Assembly: GCA_029982875.1 (NCBI GenBank)
Contig: JARRCD010000004.1
Coordinates: forward strand, 1-41,663
Length of the DNA stretch: 41,663 bases
Direction: 5' to 3'
From: Candidatus Cloacimonadota bacterium
GTDB taxonomy: Bacteria; Cloacimonadota; Cloacimonadia; Cloacimonadales; Cloacimonadaceae
The translations under genes were made by a program, and so were the position numbers. A model generated the notes under the pieces. The model did not search any database, was not told the origin of the DNA, and was given only the letters and a program-made list of their open reading frames with translations. This document shows, piece by piece, positions 34,158-41,663 of the stretch. The number at the start of each line of letters is the position of its first letter. Positions within the stretch are counted from its first letter, which is position 1.

Positions 34158-35365
34158 TGTCTGTACTCGGAATCTTGAGAATTGCACTAAAATCGCTCCT
34201 GCGCAACAAAACCAGAACCTTCCTCACTATGCTGGGCATCATCATCGGCGTTGCGGCTGTCATCACCATGCTCGCCATCGGACAAGGAGCCAAGAATATC
34301 GTGGAAGAGCAGGTGAATTCTATGGGCACAAATGTGGTGATGGTATATTCAAATTTCAACCGCAGCACCGTTCGTCAAGCTGCTGGAGAAGGTAACCTGC
34401 TCTCAGTGGAAGATGTACAGGCTATCAAAGCCTTGGATCAGGTGCTATATGCTTCTCCGGTATATAATAGTTGGGGGCAATTGAAATATGAAGGGAATAA
34501 CTGGCGGGGTAGCATTATGGGTGTAGATGCGGATTACTTCTTTATCCGGGAGATGACTACCAGCCGTGGAGACCTATTCTACCCCTCCGATGTGGAAAAC
34601 GGCTCCAAAATCTGCGTGATCGGTAAGACTGTGGCCGATAATCTCTTCCCTGATACCGACCCGATAGGTAAGATCATGCGCATCCGCAATATCCCCTTTA
34701 CCATAACAGGTGTGCTCACTCCGAAAGGGCAAAATGTGATGGGACAGGATCAGGATGACATCGTGATTGCACCCTATACCACAGTATATCAAAGGCTCTT
34801 GGGACACCGTTGGCGTGTGATGAGCATCATCGTTTCTGCCCGTAGCAGAGATTACATCCACATCCTGCAACAGGATATCCTGGACCTATTACAAACCCGG
34901 CATCACGGGACTACCGCTGAAGAATTTGTCGTAAGCTCTCAGACCGAATTGGCAGAGACCGCCAGCAGTGTATCCGATACCATGACCATTCTTTTGGCTT
35001 CTATAGCGGGGATTTCCCTTTTGGTAGGAGGTATTGGCATCATGAATATCATGCTGGTATCCGTCACAGAGCGGATCAAAGAGATCGGTATCCGTAGAGC
35101 TGTGGGAGCAGGGAAACGTGATGTGCTCCTGCAATTCATCATTGAAGCAGTAGCCATCAGCTTTTTGGGTGGTTTACTTGGCATTGCTCTGGGTGTGGGT
35201 GCTTCCGAAGCCTTGGGAAACATGATGAACTGGAGCGTAGCCGTTACCCTGTGGTCAGTGTTACTATCGGTGGGATTCTCCATGGCAATAGGGATTTTCT
35301 TTGGCTGGTATCCCGCCCGGAAAGCTGCCAATCTAAACCTCATCGATGCCCTTAGATACGAGTGA
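34157..35365 (+). CDS. MacB/FtsX-type ABC transporter permease
   Basis: The protein has 402 residues with the MacB topology: TM1 (about 18-40), a large periplasmic domain (about 42-275), then three helices (about 277-303, 325-350, 365-390). IGIMNIMLVSVTERIKEIGI and RRAVGAGKRD are strong family landmarks of the FtsX/MacB cytoplasmic loop. MacB systems use ATP to drive periplasmic substrates (lipopeptides, toxins, siderophores, macrolides) out through TolC. The substrate here is unknown. It ends the four-gene operon; a hairpin terminator lies at 35517-35541. Confidence 0.94.
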   Translation: MSVLGILRIALKSLLRNKTRTFLTMLGIIIGVAAVITMLAIGQGAKNIVEEQVNSMGTNVVMVYSNFNRSTVRQAAGEGNLLSVEDVQAIKALDQVLYASPVYNSWGQLKYEGNNWRGSIMGVDADYFFIREMTTSRGDLFYPSDVENGSKICVIGKTVADNLFPDTDPIGKIMRIRNIPFTITGVLTPKGQNVMGQDQDDIVIAPYTTVYQRLLGHRWRVMSIIVSARSRDYIHILQQDILDLLQTRHHGTTAEEFVVSSQTELAETASSVSDTMTILLASIAGISLLVGGIGIMNIMLVSVTERIKEIGIRRAVGAGKRDVLLQFIIEAVAISFLGGLLGIALGVGASEALGNMMNWSVAVTLWSVLLSVGFSMAIGIFFGWYPARKAANLNLIDALRYE

Positions 35366-35430
35366 CATACTGCGCTTTCCGGAGTTCCTGCCCCCCCGGG
35401 CTGGTTTAGGCGGCACTTATACTTCTCATG

Positions 35431-35446
35431 GAGCCGGGGCTCAGGA
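35431..35446 (+). repeat. dispersed 16-mer GAGCCGGGGCTCAGGA
   Basis: This is an exact match to 14309-14324, again between convergent gene ends. The inner part is a short palindrome (GAGCC/GGCTC). Confidence 0.55.
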
Positions 35447-35516
35447 GACCCAGCGCTTATAGCCCCAAGAATGAGGTATATGGGGGAGCTTGGGTTAGTA
35501 TGAAAGCCATAAATTA

Positions 35517-35541
35517 AGCCCGTAAGTGATGCTTACGGGCT
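35517..35541. terminator. bidirectional hairpin terminator between the MacB permease and trpS
   Basis: AGCCCGTAAG (35517-35526) pairs perfectly with CTTACGGGCT (35532-35541) around a 5-nt loop. Both flanks are A/T-rich without a long T-run, so it could serve the convergent transcripts from both sides. Confidence 0.75.
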
Positions 35542-35572
35542 ATCAATTCTAAAGCATTAGTCTGGCTATAGC

Positions 35573-36568
35573 TTAGTCAATGCCAATGATCTTCCTGAGG
35601 GACGCTATTTTTTGGGCTGCAAGCGCTCTGGCTTTTTGCGAGCCTTCGGCCAGCACCTGGTAGATATAATCCTGATTTTGCATCAGTTCTTCATAGCGCA
35701 AGCGGTAGGGACGCAGCGTTTCATTCATCAATTCAAAAAGCTGTTGCTTGGCATACCCCCAACCCATGCCGCCAGCAAGATATTTCTCTCTTAAAGCCTC
35801 TACCTGTTCTTCCTTGGCAAAGCATTTGTATAGGGCAAAGACATTGCAGCTATCGGGGTCTTTGGGCTCGGCGATGCTTTGGGAATTGGTAACGATCTTC
35901 ATTACCAACTTCCGCAATTGCTTCTCTGAGGCAAACAGGGGAATGATATTGCCATAGCTCTTGCTCATCTTCCTGCCGTCAAGCCCGACAACAGTCTTAT
36001 AATTATCTTGGGCCACAGCCTGAGGGAGCTTGATGGCCTGAGTTGCATAGATGTGATTAAAACTCTGAGCGATATCCACTGCCATTTCAACATGCTGAAA
36101 CTGATCGTTGCCCACCGGCACATAGTCTGTATCAAAGAGCAAGATATCCGCAGCCATCAAGACCGGATAGGTATACAAGCCCATATTGACCCCTTCATCC
36201 GGGTCTTTGCCGCTTGCAGCATTGGCTTGGATCATGGCTTTGTAAGCATGCGCCCGATTCATCAAGCCCTTGGGTGTGAAAGCAAGCAGGATGGTTAAGA
36301 GCTCAAAGGTCTCCGGAACCCCGCTTTGCCGATAGAAGAGTACTTTTTGCGGATCAAGTCCACAGGCCAGCCAGGCTGCGGCAATTTCTACTGTCATCCT
36401 CTTGATCACGGCAGGGTCTTTTGTGCTATTGAGGGCATGATAATCTGCGATAAAATAGCGTGCTTCGCAGCTTTCGCTTAATTTGAGGGCCGGTTGTATG
36501 GCCCCCAGATAATTACCAATATGCGGTATCCCGGTAGGTTTGATGCCGGTTAGGGCTACTTTCTTCAT
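35573..36568 (-). CDS. trpS: tryptophanyl-tRNA synthetase
   Basis: This class Ic synthetase charges tRNA-Trp. From ATG 36568 it has 331 residues with GIKPTGIPHIGNYLGA (HIGN at 16-19), DQFQHVEMAVDIA, and KMSKS (200-204). A longer frame adds 19 residues upstream overlapping rimO, but the ATG at 36568 has AAAAAGGAATC before it and fits the usual N-terminus. It is the last gene of a run that includes rimO and the M18 peptidase. Note one Pro (TGIPHIGN) where the family usually has Leu. Confidence 0.96.
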   Translation of the reverse strand: MKKVALTGIKPTGIPHIGNYLGAIQPALKLSESCEARYFIADYHALNSTKDPAVIKRMTVEIAAAWLACGLDPQKVLFYRQSGVPETFELLTILLAFTPKGLMNRAHAYKAMIQANAASGKDPDEGVNMGLYTYPVLMAADILLFDTDYVPVGNDQFQHVEMAVDIAQSFNHIYATQAIKLPQAVAQDNYKTVVGLDGRKMSKSYGNIIPLFASEKQLRKLVMKIVTNSQSIAEPKDPDSCNVFALYKCFAKEEQVEALREKYLAGGMGWGYAKQQLFELMNETLRPYRLRYEELMQNQDYIYQVLAEGSQKARALAAQKIASLRKIIGID

Positions 36569-36593
36569 TGATGATTCCTTTTTGTCTTGCGGG

Positions 36594-37898
36594 TCAAGAG
36601 GGTGAGGCATCGCACCACAATTCATCTGCCAGCGCGTCCGTTACTTCCACTTCGACGAGTAATGGGCTATCGGAAGGGAGATTGTCCACATATACTATCC
36701 CATCAATCTCGGGAGCTTGAAACCACAATCTACCCACAAAAGCTTCCATAAGGGGATCATAGCCTTCGATCAAGACTTGCTGCCTGGTATTTACAAATCT
36801 CTGCATCTTTTCCCCTTTGGCTTTGGCAATTTTCATCGCCAGAGCAGTCTCCAGTTTTTCTCCTTTGTGCCAATCAAAATCCTCAGGCGGATTGTATGGA
36901 GTACCTTCTTTTTCGGGTGAATAAGCAAATACCCCGGCATGCAGGATATCCACTTCCTGCAAGAATTTTTCCATCAGCTTGTATTCCTCTTTGGTCTCAG
37001 TAGGATACCCCACCATCAGGGTTGTGCGAAACACCGCATTGGGCACCTCAGTTTTGATATGATCAAAGAGATGCTTAAGCTGATCATAACCCTTTTTACG
37101 GTTCATTAAATGGATGATCCGATCTGAGACATGTTGGATAGGCATATCGAAATAGGGCAGCAACTTCGGATACTTATGCCAGAGCTCGGTCCAGCTATAT
37201 TCAAAGTGATCCGGATGCATATACAGGATGCGAATCCAATCAAAGCCAGGGATATCATGCAGGGCTTCGATCAAGCGCGGCAGAGCTTTTTCCTGATAGA
37301 GATCCAGGCCATACATACAGGTATCCTGGGCTACCAGGACTAATTCCCGACCGTATTTTTGCAGAGCTTTGGCTTCTTTGACCAGGTTCTCTATCGGTTC
37401 GGATACCATTTTACCCCGGATCTCCGGAATCGTGCAATAGCTGCAGTGGTTATCGCAACCATCAGCAATCCTCAGATAGGCGAATTGACCATCCTGAAGC
37501 TTCACTCTTTTATCAAAACTTATGCTTTTCTTGCTTGAGCCTTTGGGTAATACATAGCGCAGCAGATACTTCTCAAACGCAGCAAAATCTTTGAGAGCTA
37601 TCCAGTAATTTACTTCCGGGAAGAGTTCTTTAAACTCCTCAAGTCCCCGTTTAGTAACACAACCGGTAACTATCACTTTAACCTTTCTGCCTTTGGTTTC
37701 CATCAATATCTCAAACAGAGTATCATCCAATTCACCTAAAGCTGAGCAGAGAAAAGCACAGCTATTTACTAATACGATATCGGCTTTATCTATATATTCT
37801 GTAGGCTTGATCCCGTAAGCTTGCATGATAGCAGCGAATTTCTCGCTATCTACCAGATTCTTGGAACAACCCAGGCTTAAGAGTAAGTATTTCATCAT
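36594..37898 (-). CDS. rimO: ribosomal protein S12 methylthiotransferase RimO
   Basis: RimO adds a methylthio group to the conserved aspartate of ribosomal protein S12 using radical SAM chemistry. Three N-terminal cysteines (C11, C47, C80) bind the auxiliary 4Fe-4S cluster and CDNHCSYC (C148, C152, C155) binds the radical SAM cluster. A TRAM-like domain occupies about 365-430. SLGCSKNLVDSE at the N-terminus distinguishes RimO from MiaB. The start overlaps the DUF1015 gene stop by 4 nt. Confidence 0.96.
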   Translation of the reverse strand: MMKYLLLSLGCSKNLVDSEKFAAIMQAYGIKPTEYIDKADIVLVNSCAFLCSALGELDDTLFEILMETKGRKVKVIVTGCVTKRGLEEFKELFPEVNYWIALKDFAAFEKYLLRYVLPKGSSKKSISFDKRVKLQDGQFAYLRIADGCDNHCSYCTIPEIRGKMVSEPIENLVKEAKALQKYGRELVLVAQDTCMYGLDLYQEKALPRLIEALHDIPGFDWIRILYMHPDHFEYSWTELWHKYPKLLPYFDMPIQHVSDRIIHLMNRKKGYDQLKHLFDHIKTEVPNAVFRTTLMVGYPTETKEEYKLMEKFLQEVDILHAGVFAYSPEKEGTPYNPPEDFDWHKGEKLETALAMKIAKAKGEKMQRFVNTRQQVLIEGYDPLMEAFVGRLWFQAPEIDGIVYVDNLPSDSPLLVEVEVTDALADELWCDASPS

Positions 37899-39145
37899 TT
37901 CAGCAGATGGATAAAGAGTCCGCTCCGCAGCTTGGGCTCAAACCAGGTTGATTTTGGAGGCATGATCTTGCCTGCGTCGGCAATCCCGATCAGCTCCGCC
38001 ATAGAAGTCGGATACATGGCAAAGGCCAGCTTTTCACGACCACTATCCACTCTCTTCATCAATTCACTCAGACCTCTGATTCCGCCCACAAAATCGATGC
38101 GATTATCGGTTCTGGGGTCTTCTATACCCAAAATGGGCTGCAAAAGGTTGTCCTGCAGGATCGAGACATCCAGGTTTTCTACCTCATCATTTTCATCCCA
38201 GCTTCCCACTTTGGGGCTGAGATAATACCAAATACCATCGAGATACATGCTGATTTGATGCAAATGCGTGGGAGCAAAATGTTTACCCGCAGGCACTTCC
38301 TGAAGATCCCATTTTTCCTTGACTTGCTCGAAAAAGTCTATCACGCTCAAGCCATTGAGGTCTTTGACCACCCGATTGTAATCGAAGATCTTCAGCTGAT
38401 TATCCGGAAAGATCACGGTCATAAAGAAATTGAATTCCTCTTCACCGGTATAATCCGGATGCTGCTCCCGACGCAAGAGACCGACCTTGGCCGCACTGGC
38501 AGTACGGTGGTGTCCATCTGCCACATAGAGATAAGGCAAGTCTGCAAAAGCCTGCTCAATCTTTTTGAGATCCTGTTCCTCACTCATCAACCACAAGCTG
38601 TGCCCGATGCCATCATCAGATACAAAATCGTAAACCGGAATAGTGCTTTTTACCACCTTAGCTACCACTTTATCTATCTCTGCTTTATGAGGATAGGTAA
38701 AAAAGACCGGGGAGGGATGGGCATCGCAGGCATCAATGAGACGGATCCGGTCTGTTTCCTTTTCCGGGCGGGTGAGTTCATGTTTCTTGATGGTCCCATC
38801 CATATATTCATCTACCGAGCAGAGACCCACCAAGCCATATTGATCCCGACCGTCCATTCTCAGCCGATAGATATAATACATCGGCTTATCATCCTGGACC
38901 ATCAAGCCATCAGAGATGTATTTGTATAGATTTTCCTTAGCTTTGGCGTAGACGGCTGGATCATAGAGATCGGTGCCCTCGGGCAAGTCTACTTCGGGCT
39001 TTTCCACATGAATAAAGCTCAGCGGATTCTTTTGCACTTCAATCCGTGCTTCTTCTGAATCCATCACATCATAAGGCAGGGAAGCAATGTCCCGGGCTTT
39101 TTCCGGAACTGGACGGACAGCTTTGAATGGTCTAAAGACTGACAT
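37895..39145 (-). CDS. DUF1015 family protein
   Basis: This 416-residue cytoplasmic protein matches the DUF1015 family, which is widespread but poorly characterised. Seen are FRPFKAVRP at the N-terminus, the conserved KKHELTRPEKETDR (121-134), DAHPSPVF and YVADGHHRTASA (D210-R214). The DGHHR motif recalls the ParB/SerK-like fold, in which this region binds a nucleotide; a kinase or nucleotidase activity is speculation. An AGAGGTAAG site precedes the ATG. It is 69 bp downstream of the M18 peptidase without a terminator, and overlaps rimO by 4 nt. Confidence 0.88.
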   Translation of the reverse strand: MSVFRPFKAVRPVPEKARDIASLPYDVMDSEEARIEVQKNPLSFIHVEKPEVDLPEGTDLYDPAVYAKAKENLYKYISDGLMVQDDKPMYYIYRLRMDGRDQYGLVGLCSVDEYMDGTIKKHELTRPEKETDRIRLIDACDAHPSPVFFTYPHKAEIDKVVAKVVKSTIPVYDFVSDDGIGHSLWLMSEEQDLKKIEQAFADLPYLYVADGHHRTASAAKVGLLRREQHPDYTGEEEFNFFMTVIFPDNQLKIFDYNRVVKDLNGLSVIDFFEQVKEKWDLQEVPAGKHFAPTHLHQISMYLDGIWYYLSPKVGSWDENDEVENLDVSILQDNLLQPILGIEDPRTDNRIDFVGGIRGLSELMKRVDSGREKLAFAMYPTSMAELIGIADAGKIMPPKSTWFEPKLRSGLFIHLLK

Positions 39146-39214
39146 TGATCTTACCTCTATCCTGGATATTTATTCTTTGTTTAATCCTATTTTTGAGTTT
39201 ATGACACTGATTCT

Positions 39215-40486
39215 TCACGAGAAATACGCTTTCATAACTTTGATTAGATTCAGGTGATCCAGAGTTCCCGCGGTTTCACGCACAGAGTGCATAGCCCACA
39301 TGGGATTGCCAATATCCACGGTCAGGATCCCCAAATTGGCTGCCACCACCGGACCCACCGTGCTTCCGCATGGCATATCGCTGCGCACCAGAAATTCCTG
39401 ATGAGGCACCTTTTGCTTATCACAAAGCTGGATAAAGCGGAGACTGCTTTCAGAGCTGGAGGCGTAACACAAATTTGCATTTCGTTTGATGACCGGACCC
39501 TGATTCATCTTGGGGCTATAATCGGGATCGTATTTCTCGGCATAAGCGGGGTGATAGGCATGAGCCATATCCGCAGATATCATATAGGAATTTCTGAGCG
39601 CCCGATAAAAACCTTCCCGCGAAGCTCCCTGAGCCAGGCTTATCCGCTCCAAAAGCTCAGAAAGCAGGGAAGATAAGGCGCCTTGCGGACTTTGGCTCCC
39701 CACCTCTTCATGATCAAAAAATACCGCTACTGATGTCTGAACGGGGCTTTGCGCTGAGCATATACCGCTCAGCAGCGCATGAGTCATGGCCAGATTATCT
39801 AATCTTCCGCTTACAATCAATTCGTTTTCAATACCCGTCAAACTCGCCGGCTGGGGGTCATATAAGTAAAGGTCCATCTCAAGGATGGCATCCTCATTGA
39901 TCTCCAGCTCTTTTGCCACCAAGCTCTTGAGGGGATCGCCATGATGCTTTGCCACGCTCAATATCGCTTGCAAATGGTTTTGTTTATTGTATTCAAAACC
40001 CTTGTTGATCTCACGATTGATATGGATAGCAGCATTGGGGATGATCGCTACTGCTTGACGCAGATCTATCAATTTGCTCTGGTATTTATTTTTATCCTGA
40101 AAGGTAACTTGTCCGGAAATGCTGAGCTCCCGATCCACCCAAGTATGCACGATGGGGCCTCCATAGACCTCCACTCCAATCCGGCAGATATCTTTATCCA
40201 GCTTGATGCTTTCCGGTTTTAGCTTCAAGGCAGGACTATCAATATGGCTCGCAGCCAAGGCATATCCGGAATTACAAGCTGCCTGACTGCCAATTACGAA
40301 GGCTACAATCGCCGTATCCATCCTGCGAATGTAATACCTCCCCCCCGCTCTCAAGGAAAACTCATCCCTTTCATCGAGTTGCGAAAATCCAGCAGCATCC
40401 AATATCTTGCTGATCTGAGCACTGGCCATAAAGCGTGAATTACTCTGATCAAGAAACTTCATAAAGTCTTTAATCTGTTTATGCAT
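39215..40486 (-). CDS. apeB: M18 family aspartyl aminopeptidase
   Basis: The M18 aminopeptidase has 423 residues and releases N-terminal acidic (or other) residues from peptides in the cytoplasm. The two-zinc site is visible: H81 (SHIDSPAL), D230 (SGRLDN), catalytic E260 with E261 (FDHEEVGS), D306 (SADMAHA) and H400 (MHSVRE). An AGGAGATA site precedes the ATG. A TTGACA promoter lies at 40517-40544. It heads the run to trpS and fits a peptide-using lifestyle. Confidence 0.95.
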   Translation of the reverse strand: MHKQIKDFMKFLDQSNSRFMASAQISKILDAAGFSQLDERDEFSLRAGGRYYIRRMDTAIVAFVIGSQAACNSGYALAASHIDSPALKLKPESIKLDKDICRIGVEVYGGPIVHTWVDRELSISGQVTFQDKNKYQSKLIDLRQAVAIIPNAAIHINREINKGFEYNKQNHLQAILSVAKHHGDPLKSLVAKELEINEDAILEMDLYLYDPQPASLTGIENELIVSGRLDNLAMTHALLSGICSAQSPVQTSVAVFFDHEEVGSQSPQGALSSLLSELLERISLAQGASREGFYRALRNSYMISADMAHAYHPAYAEKYDPDYSPKMNQGPVIKRNANLCYASSSESSLRFIQLCDKQKVPHQEFLVRSDMPCGSTVGPVVAANLGILTVDIGNPMWAMHSVRETAGTLDHLNLIKVMKAYFS

Positions 40487-40516
40487 GCTTGTATCTCCTA
40501 AACTGAGTATGAGTCG

Positions 40517-40544
40517 ATTTTTTTAAACTTGCTATTTGTGTCAA
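40517..40544 (-). promoter_or_regulatory. promoter of the M18-DUF1015-rimO-trpS run
   Basis: On the minus strand TTGACA (40544-40539) is followed after 16 nt by AAAAAT (40522-40517). The seven bases after the -35 box (CAAATAG) resemble those at the EnvC and Sel1 promoters. Confidence 0.45.
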
Positions 40545-40822
40545 GCTGCTTTGCTGAGTCGGGAAAGAATCTGCACAAAACTCAAAGACCAGGCTTCAGT
40601 GGTTCACACGGCGCATAATACCAAACTATAGGCGTATGATTCGAAAACTTTGGAGTCGTTTTTGTTTTGGGGATGGGGGTGCCATAGCAGAACAGAAGAA
40701 CAGGTATCATGAGTTCACTCTTAATCCATTGTTACCATATCAATTTCGAGAACTCTTTGTTAAGTTAACGTAGAGACTGGTTGTATGAATGTGTGCTTGG
40801 ATATCTCGTCCCATAATTATTG

Positions 40823-40899
40823 CCGGTGACTAAAGTCGACCGGTATTCATCTTATTTACACGTTCTTATTGCATGGAATACGGTGACTAAAGTCGACCG
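40823..40899 (+). repeat. REP-like hairpins, plus orientation (type a 40823-40843, type b 40881-40899)
   Basis: Both cores have the GAC/GTC version of the inner stem: CGGTGACTAAAGTCGACCG. The first is flanked by the type a arm (TATTCATCTTAT); the second is preceded by ATA and followed by CCT as in type b. Against the GGC/GCC and GGT/ACC copies, the stem changes are compensatory. Confidence 0.88.
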
Positions 40900-40920
40900 C
40901 CTGTACAGGCAGACACCACC

Positions 40921-40995
40921 CCTGAGTTCCGGAGAAACGGCATTTTAGATCTTATGTATAATGCAGATAAATATGCCGTCCCGCTGGCACTCGGG
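40921..40995 (-). repeat. dispersed repeat module B (copy 2, reverse complement of 9346-9420)
   Basis: The match runs the full 75 bp without gaps, with 9 differences by my count. A fragment ATGCCGTCCCGCTG recurs at 41031-41044, showing local duplication of one end. Confidence 0.88.
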
Positions 40996-41049
40996 AATGG
41001 TTGGAGCGTCTTACGTGATGCTATCTAAATGCCGTCCCGCTGTGACTCA

Positions 41050-41197
41050 ACGATAACGCATAACGGATAACCTCTCCTTATAAAAATATCTGTGCAATCC
41101 GTGTAATCTGTGTGAGACCTTCGCTGTGTGTATAACGCATAACGGATAACCCATAAATAATCTGTGAAATCCGTGTAATCTGTGTGAGACCATCGCT
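41050..41197. repeat. two-copy 72-bp unit: heptamers plus 38-bp block
   Basis: The 38-bp block beginning ATCTGTG and ending TCGCT occurs at 41088-41125 and 41160-41197 with two differences. Each is preceded by ATAACGCATAACGGATAACC or a close form. The spacing of 72 bp indicates a tandem duplication of heptamer-plus-block. It is the expanded centre of the composite element. Confidence 0.85.
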
Positions 41198-41203
41198 ATC
41201 TTC

Positions 41204-41277
41204 AATGTCGACCTGCTTTTCTCCAAGAAAACACGGAAAACGGCTGAAGATGGTTGTGCTTTTTGAACAGTCTCACT
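41204..41277 (-). repeat. dispersed repeat module A (copy 2)
   Basis: This is the reverse complement of 9242-9308 with small gaps; CTGAAGATGGTTGTGCTTTT is an exact shared core of 20 bases. It sits 150 bp upstream of the Sel1-repeat gene. Confidence 0.75.
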
Positions 41278-41308
41278 TACCATCGTAATACAGATGTCAA
41301 AATAATCA

Positions 41309-41338
41309 TTGACACAAATCTCAAGCCTTCATTATATT
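41309..41338 (+). promoter_or_regulatory. promoter of the Sel1-repeat gene
   Basis: TTGACA (41309-41314) and TATATT (41333-41338) are separated by 18 nt. The leader of about 80 nt ends in GGAAGGAG 6 nt before the ATG. Confidence 0.6.
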
Positions 41339-41426
41339 GTTTAAGGAATGTGATAAACAAAATATAATCATATCGTTGCATAGCATGGTCAGGCACTAAG
41401 CAGCAATGATAATGGAAGGAGACATT

Positions 41427-41663
41427 ATGCGTAGTATGATTGTGGCACTGCTGATAGCAATGCTTGTTATCCCATTGTTTGCAAATGACAGTACTGACAT
41501 TAATAAGTTAATCCATGATGCGTTGAGGGGAAATGCGGAAGCTCAATACATTCTTGGTGTTTGTTATGACATTGGCGAAGGTGTGGATAAGAACCCTAAA
41601 CAAGCTGTGTATTGGTATGAAAAGGCAGCAAATCAAGGAAATGCGGAAGCTCAATACATTCTT
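41427..41663 (+). CDS. secreted Sel1-repeat protein, N-terminal part (cut by window end)
   Basis: The visible 79 codons encode a signal peptide (MRSMIVALLIAMLVIPLFA) and then Sel1-like TPR units: GNAEAQYILGVCYDIGEGVD and NPKQAVYWYEKAANQGNAEA. Sel1 proteins are usually extracytoplasmic scaffolds for protein-protein contacts. The 27 bases coding GNAEAQYIL are identical in the first two repeats (41529-41555 and 41637-41663), 108 bp apart, so the repeat units were copied recently. A GGAAGGAG site and a good promoter support the start. Confidence 0.93.
   Translation, partial: MRSMIVALLIAMLVIPLFANDSTDINKLIHDALRGNAEAQYILGVCYDIGEGVDKNPKQAVYWYEKAANQGNAEAQYIL

Larger units (their letters stand above)
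40487..41426. other. repeat-filled divergent intergenic region, 940 bp
   Basis: It lies between the starts of the M18 peptidase and the Sel1-repeat gene. From left: peptidase promoter, about 250 bp of unique sequence with no feature I can name, REP-like hairpins (40823-40899), module B (40921-40995), a partial second copy of module B's end near 41031, heptamers, a 38-bp duplicated block, module A (41204-41277), and the Sel1 promoter. No gene is seen. Confidence 0.75.

Overview
This 41.7 kb window is a dense bacterial chromosomal segment with about 34 protein genes, one tRNA, and intergenic gaps full of short dispersed repeats. The cell it comes from has an outer membrane (TolC-type channel, MacA/MacB-type tripartite transporter, patatin fused to an Omp85-type barrel, EnvC-like amidase activator), makes diaminopimelate by the succinylase branch (dapD), handles glycogen or another alpha-glucan, and encodes glutamate dehydrogenase and several peptide/amino-acid enzymes. 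Taken with the intergenic heptamer runs of the type CCGTTAT, this suggests a member of Candidatus Cloacimonadota or a neighbouring Fibrobacterota-Chlorobiota-Bacteroidota lineage. That assignment is inference from gene style and memory, not from a marker-gene comparison.

Layout. 1-480: repeat-rich intergenic DNA. 481-918: a small unknown gene. 1117-1192: tRNA-Gly(CCC). 9142-1256 (minus): a tightly packed six-gene run, namely glycogen debranching enzyme (GH133), GT4 glycosyltransferase, GH57 glucanase, a response regulator of NtrC architecture with a degenerate GAFTGA loop, a YbbR/CdaR-like protein, and tsaD. 10857-9520 (minus): gdhA with its own promoter and terminator. 11116-14115 (plus): nadE, a Cys-cluster/TPR protein, ribD. 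21756-14513 (minus): EnvC-like protein, a fusion of a TsaC/YrdC-like domain to a low-molecular-weight phosphatase, purL, a LiaF-like membrane protein, and a patatin-Omp85 protein. 27822-21848 (minus): six overlapping genes (PHP phosphoesterase, bacterial PH-domain protein, PatB-type C-S lyase, dapD, an aminotransferase that may be DapC, a YtcJ-type amidohydrolase). 27842-28669 (plus): a methyltransferase. 30658-29657 (minus): ornithine carbamoyltransferase. 30874-35365 (plus): a complete TolC/MacA/MacB-type export operon. 40486-35573 (minus): M18 aminopeptidase, DUF1015 protein, rimO, trpS. 41427-end (plus): the start of a secreted Sel1-repeat protein.

The most interesting material lies between genes. 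A family of REP-like hairpins (core CGGTGGCTAAAGCCGACCG) occurs about ten times, in alternating a/b types, with compensatory stem changes (GGC/GCC, GGT/ACC, GAC/GTC) that indicate selection on, or copying of, a folded structure. A second, composite element (module A, then CCGTTAT heptamers, then module B) occurs at 9.3 kb and again, reverse-complemented and expanded, at 41 kb. Heptamer runs occur at four separate intergenic sites. I see no transposase, CRISPR array, phage or defence genes in the window.

Several strong promoters share a TTGACA-type -35 box and appear to use a short, about 16-nt, spacer. Coding starts were chosen by Shine-Dalgarno placement and overlap with the preceding gene; where I departed from the longest possible frame this is stated in the entry.
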